A DNA stretch of 47,462 nucleotides from NCBI GenBank assembly GCA_027071315.1, contig JALSUP010000004.1, forward strand, positions 1-47,462, written 5' to 3'. The notes under the pieces were generated by a model, which had not been told where the DNA came from, did not search any database, and worked only from the letters and a program-made list of their open reading frames with translations. Position numbers and translations under genes: made by a program. The DNA comes from Sulfurovum sp. (lineage in GTDB: Bacteria; Campylobacterota; Campylobacteria; Campylobacterales; Sulfurovaceae). How positions within the stretch are numbered: the stretch's first letter is position 1; each line of letters opens with the position of its first letter. This document shows positions 24,061-31,794 of the stretch, in pieces.

Positions 24061-25584
24061 ATGTTAGAAATAATAGGAGCCGGACTCGCCGGCACAGCTG
24101 TGGGAACCGGTATAGGATACCTCTGGCTTAAAAACAGCAGTCAAAAGATGTTTTCGCATTTGGAACTTGAAGCCAGGGCCAAAGCGAAAGCCATTGCCAA
24201 CGAGGCGGAACACTTGCTTCAGGATGCACAGGTCAAAGTGAAAGCAAAAGCGCTTGAACAGGAGAGTGAATTCCAAAAACGTGTTGCTGAAGTAGAAGAG
24301 CGTAACAGAAAAGTGATCCTGCAGAGCAAAGAGTTGATGAAGCAGGAAGAGCAGCATCGTGCCCTGGAGAAGAAACTGCAGGATGAAAATGCCTATCTGG
24401 CACGTCTGGAAACGCAGCAGAAAGAAGCCATAGCCCAAAGTATCGAAGCCATGCAGAGTGTTGCTTCTCTTACCGAAGAAGAGGCGAAAAATTACATTCT
24501 GGAAAAGGTTGAAGCGCAGAGCCGGGCAGAAGTTGCCTCAATTGTGCGTAAGTATGAGCAGCAGGCAAAAGAGGAGGGTGAGAAGAAAGCCAACTATATC
24601 TTGGCACAGGCAACCACCCGCTATGCCGGTGATTTTGCCGGAGAGAGACTCATTAACCTGATCACCCTGCCGAGTGACGAGCACAAAGGGCGCATCATTG
24701 GAAAAGAGGGGCGTAACATTAAAACCCTTGAAATGCTTCTGGGGGTCGATATTGTGATAGATGAGACACCGGGTGTCATACTGGTAAGTTCTTTTAACCT
24801 TTACAGACGGGCCATTGCAACCAGAGTCATAGAGATACTGGTAGAAGACGGCCGTATTCACCCGGGACGTATTGAAGAGGTGCATGAAAAGGTCGAGTTA
24901 GAGTTTGAACAGAAGACGTATGAAGAGGGGGAGAATATACTCATAGACCTGGGTCTTTTCCCTATGCATGAAGAACTTGTCAGACTCATAGGACGTTTGA
25001 AGTACCGTGCCTCTTACGGACAGAATGCTCTTGCACATACGCTAGAAGTTGCCAAGCTGGCCAAAGTCATGGCTGCCGAAATGGGTGGTGATGAGAAGCT
25101 GGCATTGCGTGCCGGACTTCTGCATGACATTGGAAAGGCTTTAACCCAGGATATGGGTGGTTCCCATGTCGATATCGGAGCCGATATCTGCCGCAGACAC
25201 AATGAACACCCTACGGTCATTAATGCTATTTATGCGCACCATGGACATGAAGAGCCCGACTCTGTCGAGAGTGCTGCCGTCTGTGCAGCAGATTCACTCT
25301 CTGCAGCACGGCCGGGCGCCAGACGGGAAGTGCTTGAGAGCTTTACCAAACGTGTCAAAGAGATAGAAGCCATCGCAACGTCAAAACAACATGTGCAGCA
25401 GGCCTATGCCATTAATGCAGGACGTGAAATACGTGTGTTTGCCAATGCCAAGAAGATGAGTGACAATGAAGCGGTACTCTTAAGCAAAGAGATCGCCAAA
25501 GAGATACAGGAGAAAGTACAGTACCCGGGTGAGATAAAAGTGAATGTCATACGTGAAATACGTGCAACATCCTTTGCAAAATGA
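24061..25584 (+). CDS. rny: Ribonuclease Y
   Basis: About 507 residues. One N-terminal membrane helix, a long charged coiled coil (about 30-150), a KH domain (GRIIGKEGRNIKTLE) and an HD domain with LHDIGKAL and the later HHGHEE. RNase Y starts mRNA decay at the inner membrane. I use ATG at 24061 because AAAAGGA lies just upstream; an ATG 15 bases earlier would place this ribosome binding site inside the gene. RNase Y as the main decay enzyme fits Campylobacterota. Confidence 0.94.
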   Translation: MLEIIGAGLAGTAVGTGIGYLWLKNSSQKMFSHLELEARAKAKAIANEAEHLLQDAQVKVKAKALEQESEFQKRVAEVEERNRKVILQSKELMKQEEQHRALEKKLQDENAYLARLETQQKEAIAQSIEAMQSVASLTEEEAKNYILEKVEAQSRAEVASIVRKYEQQAKEEGEKKANYILAQATTRYAGDFAGERLINLITLPSDEHKGRIIGKEGRNIKTLEMLLGVDIVIDETPGVILVSSFNLYRRAIATRVIEILVEDGRIHPGRIEEVHEKVELEFEQKTYEEGENILIDLGLFPMHEELVRLIGRLKYRASYGQNALAHTLEVAKLAKVMAAEMGGDEKLALRAGLLHDIGKALTQDMGGSHVDIGADICRRHNEHPTVINAIYAHHGHEEPDSVESAAVCAADSLSAARPGARREVLESFTKRVKEIEAIATSKQHVQQAYAINAGREIRVFANAKKMSDNEAVLLSKEIAKEIQEKVQYPGEIKVNVIREIRATSFAK

Positions 25585-25616
25585 CTTGGCTAACATAAAG
25601 TAAATAGAAAAAGAGG

Positions 25617-25622
25617 TATAAT
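25617..25622 (+). promoter_or_regulatory. -10 box before a small protein gene and cyclophilin
   Basis: TATAAT about 70 bases before the next start. Between them lies an AT-rich imperfect inverted repeat, TATTATCT ... AGATAATA. Confidence 0.45.
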
Positions 25623-25692
25623 ACGCGCAAATATTATTATCTGCATATAATATGTATCAAGATAATAGTGATCAGCCATAAAGGATAGAGTG

Positions 25693-25998
25693 ATGGATAG
25701 ATGTGATGAAATTATTGCAAATGTGAAAATGGAAGAGTGTTATGCCGGTTTAAGCCTGGTTTATGTGAATAATCCCGGTGTCAGAGAAGAGATCGAAAAA
25801 GTGGTCACGGAAGTGAAAAAGAAGACCGGACTCAAGCCGGAATGTTTTGATAACTCAAAAAACCACAAAGAAGACAAACAGGCGATCTATATTGAATTTT
25901 CAGATGAAGTACAAAGAGAGAGCGGTGCCTTTTTTGAGGAAATTCTGAGAGGTTTACACATCGACAGATGTGCCAATGAAACGATTGCACACAAATAA
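25693..25998 (+). CDS. Small cytosolic protein of unknown function
   Basis: About 101 residues, with no signal peptide or membrane segment. The N-terminus is cysteine-bearing (MDRCDE, MEECYAG) and the C-terminus has LHIDRC. Secondary structure looks alternately helical and beta. I recognise no family. AAAGGA precedes the ATG by 7 bases; a GTG immediately before it is less likely. It is in operon order with the cyclophilin gene, whose start follows 10 bases after its stop. Confidence 0.75.
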   Translation: MDRCDEIIANVKMEECYAGLSLVYVNNPGVREEIEKVVTEVKKKTGLKPECFDNSKNHKEDKQAIYIEFSDEVQRESGAFFEEILRGLHIDRCANETIAHK

Positions 25999-26008
25999 AG
26001 GAGAGAAA

Positions 26009-26548
26009 ATGATCAAAAAGTTTATTGTAGGGTTATTATTGTTGAGCGGTTTGAGTCTGACAGCAGCAGATGCGAAAGCACCGATTGTCGTCCTGGAAAC
26101 CAATGTGGGAAAGATAGAGCTTAAGCTTTACCCGAAAGTCGCACCCCTTGCGGTGAAAAACTTTACAACACACGTGAAGAACGGTTATTACAACGGTTTG
26201 ATCTTTCACCGTATCATAAAAGGTTTTATGATCCAGGGTGGAGACCCGCGTGGTACAGGAACAGGCGGTAAATCTATCTGGGGTAAACCGTTTAAAGACG
26301 AGTTTGCCTCTAATGTCGTCTTTGACAAGCCTTACCTGCTTGCGATGGCAAACTCCGGACCTAAAACAAACGGGAGTCAGTTCTTCATTACTTTGGCACC
26401 GACACCCTGGTTGAACGGAAAACATACGATCTTTGGTGAAGTTATCAAAGGACAGGATGTTGTTCGTAAACTTGAGAATGTAGATGTTTCAAGAGGAAGC
26501 AATAAGCCGCTTTTTGATCAGACGATCAAGAGAGCGTATCTTAAATAA
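26009..26548 (+). CDS. Peptidyl-prolyl cis-trans isomerase, cyclophilin type, secreted
   Basis: About 179 residues. A strong ribosome binding site (AAAGGAGAG) sets the ATG at 26009, giving a signal peptide (IKKFIVGLLLLSGLSLTAADA). The cyclophilin core follows, with FHRIIKGFMIQGGDPRGTGTG and the ANSGPKTNGSQFFIT segment of the active site. A periplasmic folding helper that isomerises prolyl bonds. Nearest relatives are PpiA-type enzymes. Confidence 0.9.
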   Translation: MIKKFIVGLLLLSGLSLTAADAKAPIVVLETNVGKIELKLYPKVAPLAVKNFTTHVKNGYYNGLIFHRIIKGFMIQGGDPRGTGTGGKSIWGKPFKDEFASNVVFDKPYLLAMANSGPKTNGSQFFITLAPTPWLNGKHTIFGEVIKGQDVVRKLENVDVSRGSNKPLFDQTIKRAYLK

Positions 26549-26551
26549 GAG

Positions 26552-27457
26552 ATGGATCTTCAGGCATTACGCCAGGAACGCAGGAAATGGCTGACCTGGA
26601 AGAACATCATCCCCTATCAGGAAGCCATTGCTGCACTTCCTGACTACAGCCATACAGAAGTCATACTTGGAGACAAAGTAGAGATTGCTATAGACGATCT
26701 GGACGCTGCCCAGGAAAGGCAGATCAAAGAGACTGCACTTCTCATGAAACCCTGGCGCAAGGGTCCTTTTCAGATCAACTCACTATTCATTGACTCAGAG
26801 TGGCAGAGTCAGATCAAATATAATCTGCTCGAACCTCATTTTGACCTCAAAGATAAAGTAGTTGGAGACATCGGATGTAACAACGGCTACTACCTCTTTC
26901 GTATGTTGTCGCAGGAACCTGCAAAGCTCATAGGCTTTGACCCTTCTGCCATCTACTACTCACAGTTTCAGTTCATTAACCATTTTGTCAAGTCTGAGAT
27001 CGTGTATGAACTTCTGGGTGTGGAACATGTAGCGTTTTATGAACATAAATTTGACACACTTTTTTGTTTAGGTGTGCTTTATCACCGTTCAGACCCTGTG
27101 GCCATGCTCAAGTCTCTCTTTAAAGGTTTAAACAAAGGCGGGGAACTCATACTCGATACTTTTATGATAGACGGAGAGGAAGAGATCTGCCTCACACCAA
27201 GGGACAGATACTCAAAGATCCCCAACATTTACTTTGTTCCTACCGTACCGGCTCTGATCAATTGGTGTCACAGAGCAGGGTTTGAAAGTGTCGAAGTCCT
27301 TGAAATAATGAAAACAGAAGTGAATGAACAACGTAAAACAGAGTGGATAGATACCCAGAGTCTTGAAGATTTTCTTGACCCGGATGACCCGGAAAAGACG
27401 GTAGAAGGGTACCCTGCACCTAAGCGGGTGTACATCAAAGCCCTCAATGCATCATGA
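26552..27457 (+). CDS. cmoB: tRNA U34 carboxymethyltransferase
   Basis: 301 residues. CmoB uses carboxy-SAM to turn 5-hydroxyuridine at the tRNA wobble position into cmo5U. Visible are the preserved GPFQINSLFIDSEWQS segment and the SAM-binding DIGCNNGYYLFRM with FDPSAIYY. It starts 3 bases after the cyclophilin stop. The carboxy-SAM synthase gene cmoA is not in the window. Confidence 0.93.
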   Translation: MDLQALRQERRKWLTWKNIIPYQEAIAALPDYSHTEVILGDKVEIAIDDLDAAQERQIKETALLMKPWRKGPFQINSLFIDSEWQSQIKYNLLEPHFDLKDKVVGDIGCNNGYYLFRMLSQEPAKLIGFDPSAIYYSQFQFINHFVKSEIVYELLGVEHVAFYEHKFDTLFCLGVLYHRSDPVAMLKSLFKGLNKGGELILDTFMIDGEEEICLTPRDRYSKIPNIYFVPTVPALINWCHRAGFESVEVLEIMKTEVNEQRKTEWIDTQSLEDFLDPDDPEKTVEGYPAPKRVYIKALNAS

Positions 27458-27481
27458 AAAGTTATACTTTAGCATAAAATT

Positions 27482-27503
27482 ATAAAAGTAACTTTTATTT
27501 TTA
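27482..27503 (+). terminator. Terminator after cmoB
   Basis: ATAAAAGT, A, ACTTTTAT followed by TTTTT. An AU-rich 8-bp hairpin with a T run, 24 bases after the cmoB stop. Confidence 0.5.
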
Positions 27504-27520
27504 AATAAGCAAGATTCTGC

Positions 27521-27574
27521 TATAAATACGCTATTAAATGAGAAAAGTAGAAAAACTTTAAGTTTTTGTTTACT
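27521..27574 (+). promoter_or_regulatory. hsrA promoter with candidate autoregulatory site
   Basis: A TATAAA -10 box at 27521-27526 precedes AAAAACTT-T-AAGTTTTT (27551-27567), followed by GTTTAC. TTTAAG with a second TTTA a few bases on resembles the TTTAAG-n5-TTTAAG site reported for the Helicobacter orthologue HP1043. Its position downstream of the start would suit autorepression. Confidence 0.4.
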
Positions 27575-27596
27575 TTTTGTACACGATTGGAAAAGA

Positions 27597-28256
27597 ATGA
27601 GAATATTAACTGTTGGGTTCAGCGATGAATATGTAAAAGAACTCGAAAAAGAATTAGACAGATATTTTATTTGTATTGTTGACAATGCAAAAGATATGTA
27701 TGATGCCACAAACTTCACAGATTTTAGACATTATGAATTGGTCATTATTGTAGACGAGGGTGTGAAGTTCTCACTTGAGCGTTATGTCAATGAAGTGAAA
27801 AAGAAAAAGAGTGAAACAAAGATCATGATCTTGACGGAGAATGTCTCTGCGCAGGAGTCTTTCTTTAACCTGGGTGTCGATGATGTCATTTGTGACCATT
27901 GTGAGCATCCGGATCTTATTGCTGCAAGAGTGCTTGCAAACATGAGACATCTTTTTGGTACGACTGTTGATATTGGTAAGTTGGTGATCGATATTGCCAA
28001 CAAGAAAATAGAGTATGATGAAAAGATCGTCTCTTTGAATGGTAAAACATTTGACATTTTGGCCTATCTTGCACTTCGTAAGCAGCGTGTCTTCTCAAAA
28101 GATGAAATTATTAATGCGCTTTGGGAAGAGCCGGAGTATGTATCTGACAATACGGTTGAGGTTGCGATCAATCAGATACGTAAACGTTTGAAGAGCATTC
28201 TTGGGTTTCAGGTGATCCATACGGTGCGTAGACGCGGGTATAAATTCTCGTACTAA
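27597..28256 (+). CDS. hsrA: Orphan OmpR-type regulator, HsrA/HP1043 family
   Basis: 219 residues: a receiver-like domain (1-115) and a winged-helix DNA-binding domain (about 125-219, NQIRKRLKSILGFQVIHTVRRRGYKFSY). The phosphate-acceptor region reads ELVIIVDEGVKF: the usual Asp position is Val52, with Asp53 shifted by one and no following Met-Leu-Pro. This matches the phosphorylation-independent regulators HP1043 of Helicobacter and CosR of Campylobacter, which are essential and control central functions. There is no kinase gene beside it. It is a strong marker for the phylum. Confidence 0.9.
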   Translation: MRILTVGFSDEYVKELEKELDRYFICIVDNAKDMYDATNFTDFRHYELVIIVDEGVKFSLERYVNEVKKKKSETKIMILTENVSAQESFFNLGVDDVICDHCEHPDLIAARVLANMRHLFGTTVDIGKLVIDIANKKIEYDEKIVSLNGKTFDILAYLALRKQRVFSKDEIINALWEEPEYVSDNTVEVAINQIRKRLKSILGFQVIHTVRRRGYKFSY

Positions 28257-28303
28257 GTTTTTCTTTCTCAATTTTTTATTGAGTTACACTTATACTTCTG
28301 TAG

Positions 28304-28325
28304 GGTGCTGTGCCCTCACAGCACC
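28304..28325. repeat. GTAGGGTG-type palindromic repeat, copy 1
   Basis: After GTAG, GGTGCTGTG, loop CCCT, CACAGCACC: 9-bp perfect arms. It shares the leading TAGGGTG and closing CACC with the other copies near 35904, 35948 and 40874. Confidence 0.6.
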
Positions 28326-28403
28326 AATTGCCTTTTGATACATTTTTCACTTGACACATTTTCCACTCTTTCCTCTTATCTTCATCGTGGCGTTGTTTCT
28401 CTC

Positions 28404-28425
28404 TTTACTTTTCTAGAAAAGTAAA
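28404..28425. repeat. 22-bp perfect palindrome
   Basis: TTTACTTTTC, TA, GAAAAGTAAA. It sits in a gene-free gap, in sequence that looks like an interspersed repeat, with no adjacent T run that would make it a terminator. Confidence 0.5.
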
Positions 28426-28562
28426 ACAAAAGTCGTCTCTGTTCTCAAATCGCTGTCGCTTTCAAGGGTGTTTACAGAGACAGGGCACACTGGCGTGTGA
28501 TTGATGGGGAAGAGCGTTTGTTTAAAATTTTGAGGTATTCGTGCATCCACCGTTAAAACTTA

Positions 28563-29168
28563 TTACAACGTATTCTTTACCTGCTGGATCCAATACGGGA
28601 TCACCTGCTGTTCAGCTTTTAATGTCGTACTCAGACCATGACCCGGATAGATAGTGAAATCTTCTTTGATCGTCAATGCCTTTTCCAGACTTTTTATCAT
28701 GTCTTCACCGCTTGAAGCAGGGAAGTCCCAGCGTCCGATGCTTTGTTGGAAGAGAAAGTCTCCGGAGAGCCAGATGTCTCCTATTTCGATGATGGAGCAT
28801 CCCGGGGTGTGTCCGGGGAAGTGTCGGTATTGTATCTTGACACCCTTAATCATCAGTGTTTCATCCCCTTTGACAATGTAGTCCGGTGTGCTTTTGGGTG
28901 TGCCTTGTCCAAGCGGGTCATCGGTGAGCATGAAGACATCGCCTTGTGGACAGTAGATAGGCACTTTGAGGGCTTCTTTGACTTCTGCATTGGACCAGAC
29001 ATGGTCGAAGTGTCCGTGGGTGTTTAAAATGGCGACAGGGTTTGTGACATTGTCGAGTACCCATTTTGTGGCATCGACTCCCGGGTCGATGATGAAGTCT
29101 TTACCGTCAACAGTCACAATGTAGCAGTTGGTCTGGTAAACACCCATAGGTTGTATTTTGATTTGCAT
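28563..29168 (-). CDS. Metallo-beta-lactamase-fold hydrolase
   Basis: 201 residues with the metal motif THGHFDH (about 51-57), a further His in FPGHTPG and the GDFLF and YPGHG segments. It is the glyoxalase II-like group of small MBL hydrolases; many act on thioesters or persulfides. The start has AGGAG 9 bases upstream. The ATG is only 14 bases from the divergent DUF455 start, so its ribosome binding site lies beside that gene's -10 box. Confidence 0.87.
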   Translation of the reverse strand: MQIKIQPMGVYQTNCYIVTVDGKDFIIDPGVDATKWVLDNVTNPVAILNTHGHFDHVWSNAEVKEALKVPIYCPQGDVFMLTDDPLGQGTPKSTPDYIVKGDETLMIKGVKIQYRHFPGHTPGCSIIEIGDIWLSGDFLFQQSIGRWDFPASSGEDMIKSLEKALTIKEDFTIYPGHGLSTTLKAEQQVIPYWIQQVKNTL

Positions 29169-29170
29169 GA

Positions 29171-29176
29171 TATAAT
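29171..29176 (+). promoter_or_regulatory. -10 box almost touching a start codon
   Basis: TATAAT ends only 6 bases before the ATG at 29183, so transcription would begin at or close to the start codon. No ribosome binding site is present on this side. This predicts a leaderless message. Confidence 0.5.
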
Positions 29177-29182
29177 TCTCCT

Positions 29183-30010
29183 ATGAAATTATTGAAACTA
29201 TTTGAAATATTGGAAGCAGCCATTCGCAGTGATGACATACTTCTAAAAGAAGATTTGACGCTTCAGTGTTTGGAGTATTGTAACCAAAATGAGGTGAATG
29301 TTGAGGCTGGTTTTGAAGCGAAATATTTCGAAAGCCCTTCCTATGCTTCTCTTTGTACCATTGTAGACCCAAGAGAATTGCCTGCACGTAAAGATTTTGC
29401 GAGTAAAGAGGGCTTGGCAACGCTGGTGCATGCCATTGCACATATAGAGTACTCTGCCATTGACCTGGCTTTAGATGCAGTGTACCGTTTCCCCGATATG
29501 CCAAAAGCGTATCAGATTGATTGGCTGGAAGTGGCCAGCGATGAGATACGGCACTTTAAAATGCTCAATGCACTCCTAATAGACCTGGGCTATGCCTATG
29601 GTGATTTTCCTGTGCATTGCGGCCTTTTTGATGCAGCAGAGCATACTGCAGGGAATATATTGGACCGTATGGCGATCATTCCCCGTTATTATGAAGCATC
29701 CGGACTGGATGTCAGTCCCCAGATTATGAAAAAACTGGAAAATAAACGTAAGAACCCTTATGTCAAAACACTTTTAGAAGCATTAAATGTGATTTATCAA
29801 GAGGAGATAGACCATGTGCAAAAGGGAGACAAGTGGTTCAGGTACCTTTGTCCCAAAGAGGGGGAAGAGGAGTCTGTCTATTTTGAAATTTTGGAGCGGT
29901 ATGATCTGCTTTCCAAACACAGACCGCATATTAACGTAGAAGCAAGAAAAGAAGCAGGGTTTACCTGTGTTGAAATTAAAAAACTGGGTGCAAAGGAGTG
30001 CTATGAATGA
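29183..30010 (+). CDS. DUF455 ferritin-like protein
   Basis: 275 residues, soluble. Glu and His residues characteristic of a ferritin-like four-helix bundle are visible: HAIAHIEYSAIDLALD, ASDEIRHFKML, DAAEHTAGN and YQEEIDHVQKGD. These correspond to the carboxylate and histidine ligands of a di-metal site. DUF455 proteins are of unknown function. It overlaps lpxK by 8 bases. Confidence 0.85.
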   Translation: MKLLKLFEILEAAIRSDDILLKEDLTLQCLEYCNQNEVNVEAGFEAKYFESPSYASLCTIVDPRELPARKDFASKEGLATLVHAIAHIEYSAIDLALDAVYRFPDMPKAYQIDWLEVASDEIRHFKMLNALLIDLGYAYGDFPVHCGLFDAAEHTAGNILDRMAIIPRYYEASGLDVSPQIMKKLENKRKNPYVKTLLEALNVIYQEEIDHVQKGDKWFRYLCPKEGEEESVYFEILERYDLLSKHRPHINVEARKEAGFTCVEIKKLGAKECYE

Positions 30011-30923
30011 TTTTATTGAAAAGATGATGTTCGATCCCAAGTGGTACCACTATATCATTATTATTTTACTCTCACCGCTTTCACTTGTCTATGGGCTTTT
30101 CATGTATGTCAGAAGAGTCTTTACAGAGAAAAAAGCCTTTGATATACCCATTGTCAGCATAGGAAATCTTGTCGTGGGAGGAAGCGGTAAGACACCTTTT
30201 GTCATAGCCCTGGCTCAGCGTTATGAAAATGTGACCATCATTTCAAGAGGGTATGGCCGAAAGAGCAAAGGATTGATCTGGGTCAGTGAGAAAGGGAAAA
30301 TCCTGACTTCAGTCAAAGAGAGTGGTGACGAAGCCATGCTGATGGCACGCTCTTTACCCCATGTTTCTGTTGTCGTTTCTGAAGACAGAGTGAAAGCCAT
30401 AGAGGAGGCAAAGGCACGTGGTGCCGAATGTATCATACTCGATGACGGATTTAACCGCGTAGACATAGAAAAATTTGAAATACTCCTTGAACCGGCACGT
30501 ATTAAAAACTATTTCCCTTTTCCTGCGGGAGCATTTAGAGAATTTTGGTTCATGTCTGTCGATGCTGACCTTGTGGTCAAAGAAGGGCTTGACTTTGAAA
30601 GAGAGGTCACGCTGGAAGACCTCTCTGCGAAAATGCTTTTAGTGACTGCTATTTCCAACCCCCACCGTCTGGACAAATACCTGCCGGATGCTGTTGTAGG
30701 AAAGATATACCTGGAAGACCATGCCTACTTTGATGAAGCCGTCTTAAAGCAGCAAATGCAGGCCTATGGTGCAGAAACACTCCTGGTCACAGAGAAGGAC
30801 AGGGTGAAAATGGCTGACTTTAAGTTACCCCTCTCAAAAATGAAGTTAAAATTAGAGATAAAAGATGAAATATTTGCTGCAATCGATAAATATGTTCACA
30901 TGTACAACAGTAAGGAAGTGTAA
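30003..30923 (+). CDS. lpxK: Tetraacyldisaccharide 4'-kinase
   Basis: About 306 residues. LpxK phosphorylates the 4' position of the lipid A disaccharide precursor at the inner membrane. The N-terminal membrane anchor (YHYIIIILLSPLSLVYGLF), the P-loop SIGNLVVGGSGKTP and the ILDDGFNRVDIEK segment are diagnostic. I choose ATG at 30003 because AAGGAG lies just before it. It overlaps the end of the DUF455 gene and precedes argB by 3 bases. Confidence 0.92.
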   Translation: MNDFIEKMMFDPKWYHYIIIILLSPLSLVYGLFMYVRRVFTEKKAFDIPIVSIGNLVVGGSGKTPFVIALAQRYENVTIISRGYGRKSKGLIWVSEKGKILTSVKESGDEAMLMARSLPHVSVVVSEDRVKAIEEAKARGAECIILDDGFNRVDIEKFEILLEPARIKNYFPFPAGAFREFWFMSVDADLVVKEGLDFEREVTLEDLSAKMLLVTAISNPHRLDKYLPDAVVGKIYLEDHAYFDEAVLKQQMQAYGAETLLVTEKDRVKMADFKLPLSKMKLKLEIKDEIFAAIDKYVHMYNSKEV

Positions 30924-30926
30924 AAG

Positions 30927-31778
30927 ATGCAAGAAAAAATAGATGTGGTAAAAACGCTCCTTGATGCGTTACCGTTCATTAAAAAATTCTCCAATGAAAA
31001 AATAGTCATTAAGTATGGCGGTTCGGCACAAACCTCCGAAGCGCTCAAAGAGCAGTTCGCCCAGGACATCGTCCTGCTGCATCTTGTGGGGATGAAACCT
31101 ATTATTGTCCATGGCGGGGGTAAGAGTATTACAGACCTTTTGACAGACCTCGGGGTCGATACCAAGTTTGTGGACGGACAAAGGGTGACCACGAAAGAGG
31201 TGATGCGTATCGCCGAGATGGTACTGAGTGGTGAAATTAACAAAGAGATCGTCTCTCTGCTGAACAACCATGGTTCCAAAGCCATCGGTATTTCAGGAAA
31301 AGACGGAAAATTCCTTGAAGCACGACCGAAAGATTTTGATAACTTTGGGTATACTGGTATTATTGAAAATGTTAATCCTGAAATAGTAGATAATATTATA
31401 AATGATGGTTTTGTCCCTGTGATCGCTCCTATTGCTTCAAGCAGCACTATCGGGCATCCGGGATTCAATATCAATGCTGACCTGGCGGCAAGTCAGATCG
31501 CCATTGCACTTGAAGCAAGAAAAGTACTTTTTCTGACCGATACGGCAGGGGTACTGGACAAAGAGATGGCGCTCATTACGAATCTCGATATCTCTACGAC
31601 AGAAGCACTGAAGAAAGACGGTACGATCCAGGGCGGCATGGTTCCGAAAGTGGATGCCTGTATTGAGGCACTGCGCGGCGGTGTGAAAAAAGCACATATT
31701 ATTGACGGAAGGGTAGAGCACTCATTGTTACTTGAAATACTGACAAGTACGGGTGTGGGTACCTGTATAGAATTATAA
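30927..31778 (+). CDS. argB: N-acetylglutamate kinase
   Basis: 283 residues of the amino-acid kinase fold. Motifs are IVIKYGGSAQ (ATP loop), IVHGGGKSI (substrate) and PGFNINADLAAS (ATP site). It phosphorylates N-acetylglutamate in arginine synthesis. In this window it belongs to the lpxK operon rather than lying beside argD. Confidence 0.95.
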   Translation: MQEKIDVVKTLLDALPFIKKFSNEKIVIKYGGSAQTSEALKEQFAQDIVLLHLVGMKPIIVHGGGKSITDLLTDLGVDTKFVDGQRVTTKEVMRIAEMVLSGEINKEIVSLLNNHGSKAIGISGKDGKFLEARPKDFDNFGYTGIIENVNPEIVDNIINDGFVPVIAPIASSSTIGHPGFNINADLAASQIAIALEARKVLFLTDTAGVLDKEMALITNLDISTTEALKKDGTIQGGMVPKVDACIEALRGGVKKAHIIDGRVEHSLLLEILTSTGVGTCIEL

Positions 31779-31794
31779 ACCATAAAGGATTTCT

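Larger units (their letters stand above)
28257..28562. other. Gene-free gap with several hairpins
   Basis: I see no gene. It contains a CTCAAT-TTTTT-ATTGAG hairpin (28267-28283), probably the hsrA terminator; a GTAGGGTG-type hairpin (28304-28325); a 22-bp perfect palindrome (28404-28425); and, near 28530-28550, a fragment reading TTCGTGCATCCACCGTTAAAA that resembles the 3' half of another GTAGGGTG-type unit. Confidence 0.6.

Noticed and set aside
28257-28562. A degenerate coding remnant in the gap
   Set aside because: Short translated pieces looked gene-like, but stops are frequent and no family is recognisable.
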